From: Paraburkholderia sp. BCC1884 | GTDB lineage: Bacteria; Pseudomonadota; Gammaproteobacteria; Burkholderiales; Burkholderiaceae | Length of the DNA stretch: 64,000 nucleotides | Direction: 5' to 3' | NCBI RefSeq assembly: GCF_900996225.1 | Contig: NZ_CAAJGL010000123.1 | Location: 310,001 to 374,000 of the forward strand | Shown: positions 54,192-62,885 of the stretch, in pieces | Layout: the number at the start of each line of letters is the position of its first letter | Position numbering within the stretch: position 1 is the first letter of the stretch | Notes under the pieces: generated by a model | The model's input: only the letters and a program-made list of their open reading frames with translations | Databases searched by the model: none | What the model was told of the DNA's origin: nothing | Made by a program: the position numbers and the translations under genes

Positions 54192-54542
54192 AACGCATGA
54201 CGATGCGTGACTCCAGATAGGCGACGATCGCCTCGGAGTCGGGCGCCGACACGATCACGATGTGGTCCGGCTATTGCCTACTGCCTTCCGCTTGCGAGTG
54301 AAAACGGCAGAAAACCTCTCTGACAGTTCCCCGCACGCCGTCTGGCGACCTGCCCATCGGTCATTTGACCGATGCCCTGGCAGCGCCTTCCCTGCGATCC
54401 TTCCGTTTATACCAATCGCACGCCCCGACTGAATGGTGCTCTGGCATTACAGCGGGCAATCCGGTTGGACCGGTGACGCGAATCAGGCTGCGCTCGCCGA
54501 TGGTCGCAGTTCGCTTTCCATATCGTCTACAAAGAGATCGTT
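54192..54542. other. Gene-free region with a nested hairpin after the GGDEF/EAL gene
   Basis: A 351-bp gap. Soon after the stop there is a hairpin ACGCAT/ATGCGT (54193-54208). A nested one follows: GACTCC/GGAGTC outside and AGGCGA/TCGCCT inside with loop CGA (54209-54240), possibly a terminator without T-run. On the minus strand the same stretch reads HIVIVSAPDSEAIVAYLES, slightly like a GYD-domain protein, so it may instead be a remnant. Confidence 0.35.
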
Positions 54543-55136
54543 TTGAACAACGCAACTGTTCATCCCGTATGGGTCCGCACGTTTCACTGGATTAACGCCG
54601 TGGCGGTCATTCTCATGTGCATGAGTGGCTGGCAGGTGTACGAGGCATCGCCCCTATTCGCGGTCATCCGGTTTCCCGCATCGATCACTCTCGGTGGCTG
54701 GCTAGGTGGTGCGCTGCTCTGGCACTTCGCCGTCATGTGGATACTCGTTGCTAACTTCGTCGCGTATCTGGTCCTCGGGGCCTTTACCGGACGGCTGCGC
54801 CAGACCATGTTTCCGCTCTCGATTCGCGCGCTGGCAACCGACCTAGCGGCGGCGCTGCGCGGCAAACTCAGCCACGGCGATCTCAGTCAGTACAACGCCG
54901 TGCAGAAGCTCGCGTATCTCGTCGTCCTTGCCGACATTGCGCTGGTGGTCCTCTCCGGTCTGACGATCTGGAAGCCGGTGCAGTTTCCAGTTTTACGAAC
55001 GCTACTAGGCGGCTTCGACAACGCGCGCATCGTCCATTTTGCTGCAATGAGCGTACTGGTAGGTTTTCTCGCGATACACGTCGTCATGGTTGCGCTGGTG
55101 CCGCGATCTTTACTCACGATGATCCGGGGACGATGA
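54543..55136 (+). CDS. Cytochrome b561/b6-type membrane subunit
   Basis: A 197-residue four-helix membrane cytochrome b (VWVRTFHWINAVAVILMCMSGW, LLWHFAVMWILVANFVAYLVLG, LAYLVVLADIALVVLSGLTIW, HFAAMSVLVGFLAIHVVMV). Histidines on these helices would hold two b hemes. It moves electrons between quinol and a periplasmic partner. The start is a TTG at 54543. Its stop overlaps the next gene's ATG (ATGA), coupling it to the molybdopterin enzyme, its likely partner. Confidence 0.88.
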   Translation: MNNATVHPVWVRTFHWINAVAVILMCMSGWQVYEASPLFAVIRFPASITLGGWLGGALLWHFAVMWILVANFVAYLVLGAFTGRLRQTMFPLSIRALATDLAAALRGKLSHGDLSQYNAVQKLAYLVVLADIALVVLSGLTIWKPVQFPVLRTLLGGFDNARIVHFAAMSVLVGFLAIHVVMVALVPRSLLTMIRGR

Positions 55137-55912
55137 CAATGACTTCGAGTGAAGACAAGCGGGTGCTCGACGCGGCGTCCATCGTCAAGGACGCGCAAAA
55201 AGAACTGGGTTCGGCGTCACGTCGCCTGTTCGGCAAGCGGATCCTGACTCTGGGCGGCCTGGCGCTGTTGTCCGGCTGCGATCTGACAAATGACAAGTCG
55301 GTGAACAACCTGTTGCGCACCATGTCCTCGTTCAATGACAGCGCGCAGGCATTGCTGTTCGATCCACGCAGTCTGGCGCCGACCTACCCGGATTCGATGA
55401 TCACGCGGCCGTTCCCGTTCAACGCCTTTTATGACATCGACCAGGTGCCGGACGTCGATGCACAGACATATCGGCTCGAGCTCTCGGGACTCGTCACGGG
55501 CAAGCGCATCTGGACTCTGGCCGAACTCAACGCATTGCCGAAGCGCAGTCAGGTTACGCGGCATATCTGCATCGAAGGCTGGAGCGCGATCGGCAAGTGG
55601 GGCGGGGTGCGTTTCTCCGATTTTCTGTCGATGGCTGGTGCGGATACCACGGCGAAGTACGTCGCACTGCATTGCGCCGACAACTACTGGACGAGCATCG
55701 ATATGCCGACGGCTCTGCATCCGCAGACACTTCTAACGCTGACCTACGATGGCCAGACTTTGCCGGCGAAGTATGGTTTCCCGATGAAGCTGCGCATGCC
55801 TACCAAGCTCGGCTACAAGAATCCGAAGCACATCGTCGCCATCTCGGTGACCAACGAATTTCCCGGCGGCTATTGGGAAAACCAGGGCTACAACTGGTTC
55901 GGTGGGTCTTGA
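55133..55912 (+). CDS. Sulfite-oxidase-fold molybdopterin oxidoreductase
   Basis: A 259-residue periplasmic molybdoenzyme of the sulfite oxidase/MsrP fold. The molybdenum-binding cysteine is Cys146 in RHICIEGWSAIGKWGGV. The N-terminus has a twin-arginine-like leader (SRRLFGKRILTLGGLALLSGC), and LLSGC could also be a lipid-attachment site. The C-terminus GGYWENQGYNW is usual for the family. It lacks the dimerisation domain of true sulfite oxidases. It is coupled to the cytochrome b gene, as MsrP is to MsrQ, but that partner is not MsrQ-like; the substrate is unknown. Confidence 0.88.
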   Translation: MTMTSSEDKRVLDAASIVKDAQKELGSASRRLFGKRILTLGGLALLSGCDLTNDKSVNNLLRTMSSFNDSAQALLFDPRSLAPTYPDSMITRPFPFNAFYDIDQVPDVDAQTYRLELSGLVTGKRIWTLAELNALPKRSQVTRHICIEGWSAIGKWGGVRFSDFLSMAGADTTAKYVALHCADNYWTSIDMPTALHPQTLLTLTYDGQTLPAKYGFPMKLRMPTKLGYKNPKHIVAISVTNEFPGGYWENQGYNWFGGS

Positions 55913-55960
55913 CCTGCAAGCCACCAACAGCTTTAACTCCATCAATTCAACGGAGCATAT

Positions 55961-56575
55961 ATGTCTATCCGTATCAAGCTTGCTGCTTCCCTCGTTGCGC
56001 TTTCATTTGCCAGTGCCTCGTTCGCACAATCTCCGGCGACAAAGCCTGAGCGTGTGCGCGGCGACATCGTGTCGTTCTCGGGCAATACCTTGACCGTACA
56101 CCGCCGCAGCGGCGACACCATGACGATCACCTTGACCGACGCGTCGAAAGTAACAGCAGTGAAGACGATCCAACTCTCCGATATCAAACCGGGCTCATAT
56201 GTCGGCGCCGCGGCCATGCCCGGTCCCGACGGCAAGCTGACCGCTACTGAAGTGCTGGTGTTCCCCGACGCCGCGCGCGGAACGGGCGAGGGGCACTATG
56301 CCTATGATCTCGGCGCCAACAGCTCGATGACGAATGCCAACGTGGACACGGTCGTCGAGGGTACCAGCGGACGCGATCTGAAACTCTCGTACAAGGGTGG
56401 CAACAACATCGTTACGGTGCCGACCAGTGCGCCGGTCGTGACGCTTGCACCGGCGACGCGTGCCGATTTGATTGCAGGCAAGAAGGTGTTCGTCATCGCT
56501 GCTCCGGCCAACGGCGGCGCGCATAACGCGCAATTCGTCGTGGTTGAAAAGGACGGCGTGGCGCCGCCGATGTGA
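55961..56575 (+). CDS. Exported DUF5666-like beta-strand protein
   Basis: A 204-residue protein with a signal peptide (LAASLVALSFASASFAQS). The body is beta-rich: VRGDIVSFSGNTLTVHRRSGDTMTITLT, LSDIKPGSYVGAAAMPGPDGKLTATEVLVFP, LIAGKKVFVIAAP, which fits DUF5666-type OB-like repeats. It follows the molybdoenzyme gene by 48 bp on the same strand and is probably in its operon. No enzyme activity can be assigned. Confidence 0.8.
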   Translation: MSIRIKLAASLVALSFASASFAQSPATKPERVRGDIVSFSGNTLTVHRRSGDTMTITLTDASKVTAVKTIQLSDIKPGSYVGAAAMPGPDGKLTATEVLVFPDAARGTGEGHYAYDLGANSSMTNANVDTVVEGTSGRDLKLSYKGGNNIVTVPTSAPVVTLAPATRADLIAGKKVFVIAAPANGGAHNAQFVVVEKDGVAPPM

Positions 56576-56938
56576 TTGTTTCCGGCGTCGCAGCGCGACT
56601 CAGGTGAAGGTCGTGTGGCGCGGTTGTTGCACGGCCTAGGCGTATTGGCCATGGAGCAACCGACCGCGGGGCGCGCGCGATCGATGATTCGATTGCCGGT
56701 TGCGTTGGGCGCCGTCTTTCTCTCAATCGCCGGCACCGTTGCTGCGACCATGAGGGGGACACCATGATCAAGTCAATACGGCAGCGAATCGATAGTACCT
56801 ACCTGGCGCATATCACCGTCGGTCGAATCGGGCAGGCGCCGGTCGATAACCTGTCCGTGCTGCATCGGTGATGCATCGCGAAGCGCAATCGCGGGACGGC
56901 AGCGATGCCGCCGCCCGGTAAGGCTCTTTGTTGCTGCA
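56576..56938. other. Intergenic region without a recognisable gene
   Basis: A 363-bp gap between convergent genes. A 63-codon frame at 56576-56767 contains a hydrophobic stretch (VALGAVFLSIAGTVAA) but has no ribosome site and no recognisable family. I leave it uncalled. Confidence 0.35.
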
Positions 56939-58369
56939 TTAACCGGCGCGGAAAGCGGCGTCGATTTCTGGCCGCGCCAGATGAGCAATCGAGTTCACGA
57001 GTGTCTTTGCGGCTGCAGCCAGTGCGATCGTCACCATCGCACGATGATCGAATCCCACGGCTTTCATGGCATTGACGTCGCTGTCCGATACCTGGGTCCG
57101 GTTTGTCGCGATGGCGGCAGCGAAGCGACGCACGGCTTCCAGCTTAGGATCCTGAATCGTGCCGCCGCTCCGCAGTGCCAGGACGACGTCGGCCGATGCG
57201 CCCAGTTTGGCTGCGAGAGTTGCATGCACGGCAATGCCGTAATCCGCAGAATTCGCGCGGCTTGCGGAGACCATTGCGACTTGCTGTGCAATTGGGTCGA
57301 GCGAACTCGCCCCAAGTGACTGAAGCATCGCGATATAGGCGCCAAGCACCGAAGGTTCAACTGCAATCGCGAAGCCCAGGTTAGGCACAAAGCCGAACAC
57401 GCCTCGCATGCCGTCGAGCGATCCTTTCGCCTCGGCAGGTGCCGACGCTTCTCCGAGTTCTCCGAACAGCGCCCCGCCTTGCGCCGAATCCACGGTCCGG
57501 GCCAGAAATGGACGGATGAGCGCCGCGATTTCGTCGAGATGTGTTTCTAGCGGGAAGTGGCCTGCGTCGACAAAGTGCACTTCTGCGTCCGGAAGATCGC
57601 GGCGAAAGGCTTCAGCGCCAGCGGGCAGAAAGAAACGATCGTTCTTTCCCCAGACAGCCAGCGTCGGCGGACGATGCGTGCGGAAATATTCATGGAAGCG
57701 CGGATACGCTGCCAAGTTCGACTTGTAGTCGCGAAACAGATCGAGCTGGATGTCGGCGTTGCCCGGTCGATCAAGAAAATGCTGGTCGAGCGTGTACGAC
57801 TCGGGGGCGATCAGCGATGTATCCGACTCCCCGTGCGTGTACTGAAATAACGTCGTTCCGGAAGTCAGGAACGCGCGGAGGTTGTTGCGGTTCTCGTCCG
57901 TCTCCGCATCCCAGTAGGCGCGGATCGGATTCCAGCCCTCACTGAGACCTTCCTCGTACGCATTTCCGTTCTGTGAAATGAGCGCGCTCACGCGCTCCGG
58001 CCGCGAAGCAGCCAGTCGAAAGCCAACCGGAGCGCCGTAGTCAAACACATAAAGTACGTAGCGATTTAACGCAATCGCATCGGTGAAGCTTTCGATCACT
58101 TCGGTGAGGTGATCGAAGGTGTAGGCAAAGGTATTGGCATCAGGCGCACTGGACAGGCCAAAGCCGGGCAGGTCGGGGGCCACCACACGATATTTGTCGG
58201 CGAGCCGGGTGATGAGTCCGCGATATTGGTGGCTCGAAGTCGGAAAGCCGTGCAGCAAGAGGACAACGGGAGCGTCCTTGTGGCCCGCATCGCGATAAAA
58301 CACATCGATGGTCGATCCCGTGCGACGATCAGCGACAGAGACCGTTTGATACGTGGGTGTAGCAGACAT
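56939..58369 (-). CDS. Fusion: alpha/beta hydrolase + AhpD-like domain lacking its cysteines
   Basis: A 476-residue two-part protein. Residues 1-~295 are an alpha/beta hydrolase of the haloalkane-dehalogenase-like branch: HGFPTSSHQYRG, nucleophile Asp110 in FDYGAPVG, Asp244 in GKNDRFF and His271 in DAGHFPLE. Residues ~320-476 are a carboxymuconolactone-decarboxylase/AhpD domain (FGFVPNLGFAIA...). Where the free-standing neighbour has NACDYCLAAH, this has NSADYGIAVH, so both redox cysteines are missing while the histidine stays. GGAGG precedes the ATG at 58369. Each half has a separate paralogue within 4 kb upstream on the same strand. Confidence 0.88.
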   Translation of the reverse strand: MSATPTYQTVSVADRRTGSTIDVFYRDAGHKDAPVVLLLHGFPTSSHQYRGLITRLADKYRVVAPDLPGFGLSSAPDANTFAYTFDHLTEVIESFTDAIALNRYVLYVFDYGAPVGFRLAASRPERVSALISQNGNAYEEGLSEGWNPIRAYWDAETDENRNNLRAFLTSGTTLFQYTHGESDTSLIAPESYTLDQHFLDRPGNADIQLDLFRDYKSNLAAYPRFHEYFRTHRPPTLAVWGKNDRFFLPAGAEAFRRDLPDAEVHFVDAGHFPLETHLDEIAALIRPFLARTVDSAQGGALFGELGEASAPAEAKGSLDGMRGVFGFVPNLGFAIAVEPSVLGAYIAMLQSLGASSLDPIAQQVAMVSASRANSADYGIAVHATLAAKLGASADVVLALRSGGTIQDPKLEAVRRFAAAIATNRTQVSDSDVNAMKAVGFDHRAMVTIALAAAAKTLVNSIAHLARPEIDAAFRAG

Positions 58370-58576
58370 GACAACCTCCAATTTGGCGGGAAATCCGCAT
58401 GCTTGCGGCACAAGATTGGCTGGGAGCGACCCCGTCGCCGAAGCGCAAGCGTTTGATGAGCGGCCCGGGAGTGGGCCCTGGCCGGGACGTGGCGGCCTGT
58501 CAGGCAGAGCGCCCACTTGGGTCTCGTCGCCGGTCAATGGTGGGCCATGGGCAGCCCACCGTAGCCGTCGTTTCGA

Positions 58577-59116
58577 TCAGACTGAAAGTACTGGCGCAGC
58601 CGGAAAATCTACGGGAACCAGCGTGGTACCGTGCAGATAGTTGGTCACGGTTTTGTCGCCAATGATGACGATGACGTCGACAAGATTCGCTTTGTCCCAG
58701 CCGGCGGCAAAAAACGCGTCTACTAACGCGGGGTCGGCATGGCCGCGGTTAGAGACGATGTTGTGTGTCAGCCGAGCCAGCGCATCCAGTTTCGCGTCGA
58801 AGCTCGCTGTACCGGCGCGGACTTCGAGGACTTGTTCATCCGTGAGCCCAGTCATTTTTCCGATGACCGTATGCGCCGCGAGACAGTAGTCACATGCATT
58901 GACCTGACTGACTACGAGGTTCACAACTTCGCGAGCCTTGCCCACGATCGAGCTCTTTCCGTTCTGAAATGCCAGGTAGTTACCGAGCGCATGTTCCGAA
59001 TGGGCGAGCGTCGCATACAGGTTCGGCACCATGCCGAGACCACTCTTTAGCTTGTCGAATATGGCCTGGTTGGCCGGGGAAACATCTTCACGTGTGGGGA
59101 CATTGATGGTTGTCAT
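58577..59116 (-). CDS. AhpD/carboxymuconolactone-decarboxylase family peroxidase-like protein
   Basis: A 179-residue AhpD-like protein with an intact active site NACDYCLAAH (Cys75, Cys78, His82) and the GLGMVPNLYATLAHSEHALGNYLAF segment. Such proteins act as thiol peroxidases or disulfide-relay partners. ATG 59116 was chosen because AAAGGAG is 7 bases upstream; the ATG at 59122 is too close to that site. It lies between the DUF417 gene and the fusion gene, whose C-terminal half is its paralogue. Confidence 0.88.
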   Translation of the reverse strand: MTTINVPTREDVSPANQAIFDKLKSGLGMVPNLYATLAHSEHALGNYLAFQNGKSSIVGKAREVVNLVVSQVNACDYCLAAHTVIGKMTGLTDEQVLEVRAGTASFDAKLDALARLTHNIVSNRGHADPALVDAFFAAGWDKANLVDVIVIIGDKTVTNYLHGTTLVPVDFPAAPVLSV

Positions 59117-59204
59117 GGTCATACTCCTTTTGTTTCGGTGGAAAAAATTGAAAGTCTGTTCGAGCGTTGCGAGACGAACCGTGCCGCATAGCCCCAATCA
59201 TTGG

Positions 59205-59711
59205 TCAACGTGCCTTCGAAAACAGGTTGGGTAAGGACGTCACGAGAAGGCTGAGCGAGGCCGCGAGAAGCACCAGATCCTTGAGCAGGAACTGACCAGG
59301 CAGCGCGGAAATCGCAGGAAAACCGCCGGCGGTTGCCTCGGCTACGCCGGGAGTCGTGATAAAGAAAGTCAACGTAATCAGGTATGTCATGACCGACATC
59401 GCCGCGCCGAGTGCTGAGAGCACGGGAACGAACGCGCCGGCTGCAAGTGCGACCGCGGTGGACAACTCCAGCGTGCCGATCACATCGCTTGCACCCTGGA
59501 TGCCGAATACCGCGTGCAGCCAACTCATGATCGGGCTGTTAGCGATGAAAGGAGCGATGCCATGCGCCTCATAACCTGTAAACTTCATGCCGCCAAACCA
59601 CAGGAACACGATAACGAGGGACCATCGCAGGAGGGCCTGGGAGGCATAAACTCCCGAGGATTTTTCGGCGACTGCAAACTCCGATGATGTTGATTGATTG
59701 GTCGATGCCAT
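59205..59711 (-). CDS. DUF417 (YkgB-like) membrane protein
   Basis: A 168-residue membrane protein with four helices. LRWSLVIVFLWFGGMKFTGYEAHGIAPFIANSP, shown in part, is the DUF417/YkgB signature, related to the DoxX fold. E. coli YkgB/RclC is induced by hypochlorous acid through RclR. Seen also: LSTAVALAAGAFVPVLSALG and SVMTYLITLTFFITTPGV. GGAG precedes the ATG at 59711. Flanked by an AhpD-like gene and a hydrolase gene, it suggests a link to reactive chlorine or electrophile stress. Confidence 0.87.
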   Translation of the reverse strand: MASTNQSTSSEFAVAEKSSGVYASQALLRWSLVIVFLWFGGMKFTGYEAHGIAPFIANSPIMSWLHAVFGIQGASDVIGTLELSTAVALAAGAFVPVLSALGAAMSVMTYLITLTFFITTPGVAEATAGGFPAISALPGQFLLKDLVLLAASLSLLVTSLPNLFSKAR

Positions 59712-59783
59712 GATGAAACTCCGTATGAGAAGGAAATCAGGAAAATGGCCTTGCGATCGCATAGCATGAATCGAAGGTCGTGC

Positions 59784-60647
59784 TTAAGCGATAAAGCGTG
59801 ATTTGATTTCTGCGGCAACCTGGGCTGAGTTTTCGTCGAGAACAAAATGCCCGGCATCGAGCCAAACAAGCTTCGCGTCTGGCAGATCACCCAGATAAGC
59901 TCTCGCGCCTGGTGGAATAAAGAACGGGTCGTTCTTTCCCCAAACGATCAACGTTTTCGGGTTGTGATCACGGAACGCCTGCTGCCAGGTCGGGTAGAGA
60001 CCAATGTTCGACTGGTAGTCTTCGAGAAGATCGACCTGATATTCCTGCACGCCAGGACGATCGAGCAGCGCCTGGTCCAATACCCAGTTATCCGGATTGA
60101 TCGCATCAGGGTCTTTCACACCCACCAGCCATTGATAACGAGTGCCTTCAAGGCTGACGAAATCGCGCGCTGGCTTTTCAGTCTCGGCAGTGCGCTTCTC
60201 CCATAAGGGCAGCAGGACCTTCTTCGGTGCGTCGCCTACGCCTTCGATGTATGCGTTGGCGTTCTGGATGATGAAGCCGGTTACGCGTTCCGGGCGTTGC
60301 GTGAAGAGACGAAAGCCCACGGGACCGCCGTAGTCCTGCATGTAGAGAATGTATGAGTCGAGTTCGAGCGCATCGATCAACCCGGAGACGTGTGCGGCAA
60401 GATTGTCGAACGTATAGCTGAATTCGTTGCGCAAGGGCGCGTCCGAATGGCCGAAACCGATGTAGTCCGGCGCAATCAGATGAAACCGGTCTGCCAGCGC
60501 CGGCATAAGGTCACGGTACATCTGGCTGCTGGTCGGCAGGCCGTGCAAAAGGAGGATCGTCGGCGACTTCCGGTCACCCGCCTCCCGATAGAAAACCTTC
60601 CGACCGTTCACTTCTACCGTGCAATGGTAAGTGCGTGTATTCATCAT
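59784..60647 (-). CDS. Alpha/beta hydrolase, haloalkane-dehalogenase-like
   Basis: A 287-residue alpha/beta hydrolase. HGLPTSSQMYRDL forms the oxyanion region, nucleophile Asp105 is in MQDYGGPVG, the acid is in GKNDPFF and the base in DAGHFVLDE. An aspartate nucleophile points to dehalogenase- or epoxide-hydrolase-like chemistry. Its sequence closely parallels the hydrolase half of the fusion at 56939. It is the first gene of the minus-strand set and is divergent from a LysR gene. A second ATG follows directly (60644). Confidence 0.88.
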   Translation of the reverse strand: MMNTRTYHCTVEVNGRKVFYREAGDRKSPTILLLHGLPTSSQMYRDLMPALADRFHLIAPDYIGFGHSDAPLRNEFSYTFDNLAAHVSGLIDALELDSYILYMQDYGGPVGFRLFTQRPERVTGFIIQNANAYIEGVGDAPKKVLLPLWEKRTAETEKPARDFVSLEGTRYQWLVGVKDPDAINPDNWVLDQALLDRPGVQEYQVDLLEDYQSNIGLYPTWQQAFRDHNPKTLIVWGKNDPFFIPPGARAYLGDLPDAKLVWLDAGHFVLDENSAQVAAEIKSRFIA

Positions 60648-60777
60648 TGGCTCCGGGGCGCAAAGTCCCTTTCAGGTTTGGACCGCTGTGTTGACGGCGT
60701 GAAAGCATTCTGGGCATTCCGGGAAACCGGCGATAGACGTTAAAATGGAGAATCGACCTCTCGTTTTCTGGAAGGCC

Positions 60778-61683
60778 ATGAACCAACTCGACGCGATGGC
60801 GGTGTTTCTCGCCGCAGTGGAAATGGGCAGTTTTTCAAAGGCGAGCCAGAAGCTGGGGGTCCCGCTCGCCACGGTCAGCCGGAAAATGGGCGATCTGGAG
60901 ACGCACTTGCGGGGAACACTGTTGGTCCGCTCAGCGAAAGGCCTCGAATTGACTCCTGCTGGCCGGTCTTACGCTGCGTCAGCGAAAGCCATCCTCGAGC
61001 AGGTAGCGGAGGCGGAGCGAACTGCTGCGGGAGAGTACGCAGAACCGAAGGGTGACCTGGTCGTGACGGCGCCGATCATGTTCGGCAGGCTGCACGTGCT
61101 GCCGGTTGTAACGCGCTTTCTCAATTCGTTTCCGGAAGTCTCGGTGGGCCTGGTTCTAACCGATCGGGTTACCCATTTTCTGGACGATCAGGTCGACGTG
61201 GCGCTACGGGTCGGGGATCTTCCGGACAGCAACCTGGTGGCGGTGGGATTGGGATCGATCAGGCGCGTTGTGTGCGGCAGTCCGGAATATCTCGACACTC
61301 GAGGGGAGCCCGCCGCACCGGACGACCTCGCACTTCATAGCGTCATTTCGTTCGAAAGCATATCGGCGTCGGTGCGATGGGGCTTCTGGTCTGATGGCGA
61401 GGAGATCAACACTCCAATACGGACGCGATTGAGCGTTAATACCATTGATGCCGCAATCGACGCGGGGCTCTCGGGCGCCGGTTTGGTTCGGGCGATGTCC
61501 TATCAGGTGGTTGAGTACGTACGCCAGCAGCGGTTGCGCGTCGTCATGGAGAGATTTGAGCCCAAACCGCGTCCAGTTCACCTCGTCTATGATAGGCAAC
61601 GCAGATTGCCCCTAAAATTGCGCACATTCGTCGACTTCGTGGTTCCACGCTTGCGAGAACGCGTAACGGAGGCAAGGCTTTGA
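60778..61683 (+). CDS. LysR family regulator of the hydrolase/AhpD set
   Basis: A 301-residue LysR regulator. HTH: MNQLDAMAVFLAAVEMGSF, SQKLGVPLATVSRKMGDLE. The effector domain has DQVDVALRVGDLPDSNLVAVGLGSIRRVVCGSPEYL. ATG 60778 was chosen because GGAAGG precedes it and the product begins at the conserved position; an ATG at 60745 would add 11 residues. Divergent from the hydrolase gene with a 130-bp gap, it most likely controls the four-gene set. Confidence 0.9.
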   Translation: MNQLDAMAVFLAAVEMGSFSKASQKLGVPLATVSRKMGDLETHLRGTLLVRSAKGLELTPAGRSYAASAKAILEQVAEAERTAAGEYAEPKGDLVVTAPIMFGRLHVLPVVTRFLNSFPEVSVGLVLTDRVTHFLDDQVDVALRVGDLPDSNLVAVGLGSIRRVVCGSPEYLDTRGEPAAPDDLALHSVISFESISASVRWGFWSDGEEINTPIRTRLSVNTIDAAIDAGLSGAGLVRAMSYQVVEYVRQQRLRVVMERFEPKPRPVHLVYDRQRRLPLKLRTFVDFVVPRLRERVTEARL

Positions 61684-62284
61684 GAAATCGACAGCTACCG
61701 GTCTAGCATCTCCGACTTTTGGCCATACCGCAGATGCTTGAGTGTGACGATCATGAGCTTGAGATTTTCGAGAGCATCTCGTATGTTGGCGTGTCTTCTG
61801 CAGGGATGTCCTGCAACTAGAATCGCTCGCCGCGTCGTTCTGAAACCACGCGCCAATCCAGGATCGCTCCAGCAGGGAAAATACGTCGGCTGCCAGACAC
61901 GCTCGAACTTTCGTCAAACGGTCTGCTGCTGATGTCATGTCATGCCATGTCAGATTAAATTGCGGGTACAGATCCGCAACTTCGCGAGTTCGTCCAAGCC
62001 GCCAGGTACATTAAGAGGATGTGAAAGCGACTCGCAGCCGTCTTCTCGCACGACCTTTTGCTTACGTTTCACATCCCATACGCCCGGATATGCCTCCGGC
62101 GTGCATCGCATGCTGCCGTCAGCGCTCAGGTAGCGCCTGTCAGCAGAAATTCGACCAGGCCTCGAATCAAGGTAAGTGAATGACTCCTTGAGCACGCGCG
62201 ACATGCTCTTCGTCGCGCTATACATTCCGCGAGAATCGGCGACGGGCTGCCTGCTTCCGAGCTTCGCAACCAGTGCAGTGCAGG
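61684..62284. other. Sparse region between LysR and carbonic anhydrase genes
   Basis: About 600 bp holding only the doubtful small gene at 61950-62225. A short direct repeat TCATGTCATGCCATGTCA occurs at about 61935-61952. Nothing else stands out. Confidence 0.35.
61950..62225 (-). CDS. Hypothetical small protein
   Basis: A possible 91-residue protein starting at ATG 62225 (MYSATKSMSRVLKESFTYLD, later PEAYPGVWDVKRKQKVV). It is basic, soluble and without any family I know. Codon use is partly like its neighbours, but there is no good ribosome site. It lies 59 bp downstream of the carbonic anhydrase gene on the same strand. Confidence 0.3.
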   Translation of the reverse strand: MYSATKSMSRVLKESFTYLDSRPGRISADRRYLSADGSMRCTPEAYPGVWDVKRKQKVVREDGCESLSHPLNVPGGLDELAKLRICTRNLI

Positions 62285-62845
62285 TCAATTCGAATGACCC
62301 TGATCCGGTTCAGGCCGCAGCACTGTAGGCGGGACGACTGTCTCTACGAGGCCGGTCTTTACGTCATAGACGACACCCGTCACCGTGAACGCACCCGGCA
62401 GATTCGGGTTGGCTTTGAGTGCCGCCACATCGATCGCGACCGCCTTGTACGGATCGGTAATCGCGAGATCGTCTAGCTTATCGTCGGCGACGCCCATGTA
62501 CTTCGACAGTAACTTCGGCGCGTGATGGTAGCAACCGTTGATCCCACAATCGGTATGCTGAAGCACGACCAGGTTCCAGCCAGCGCCGACTGCTTCGCCA
62601 GCCGCTCGCGATACCGTCCCGAGGATCGCCATCGTTTCGAGCAGCGCCGGATTCACACGTCCCCCGACGTTGCGGATGATGGCTGTTTCGCCGGGCTCCA
62701 GCTTCAATATGTCCATCGGATCGACGCGAGGATCGACGCAACCGATGATCATCGTGCGGCGTGACGGCAACATTTTCAGATCGATGTTAAAGCCAGTTTT
62801 TGCGAATTCGGCATTGCGGCTGGCTAGCGTTTCGAGAAAGTCCAT
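62285..62845 (-). CDS. Beta-class carbonic anhydrase
   Basis: A 186-residue beta-carbonic anhydrase interconverting CO2 and bicarbonate. Zinc ligands are Cys36, His97 and Cys100 (GCVDPRVDP and QHTDCG); Asp38-Arg40 form the catalytic dyad. RNVGGRVNP is the next conserved block. GAGGTAATC precedes ATG 62845, deciding against the longer frame from 63016. It lies 40 bp after the SDR gene on the same strand and may be in one transcript with it. Confidence 0.9.
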   Translation of the reverse strand: MDFLETLASRNAEFAKTGFNIDLKMLPSRRTMIIGCVDPRVDPMDILKLEPGETAIIRNVGGRVNPALLETMAILGTVSRAAGEAVGAGWNLVVLQHTDCGINGCYHHAPKLLSKYMGVADDKLDDLAITDPYKAVAIDVAALKANPNLPGAFTVTGVVYDVKTGLVETVVPPTVLRPEPDQGHSN

Positions 62846-62885
62846 GATTACCTCTATGGTTGAACGTAAGAAAACAGGAAATGGG

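Noticed and set aside
56576..56767. 63-codon frame with a hydrophobic segment
   Set aside because: Starts directly after the previous stop without a ribosome site; the hydrophobic stretch alone is not enough.
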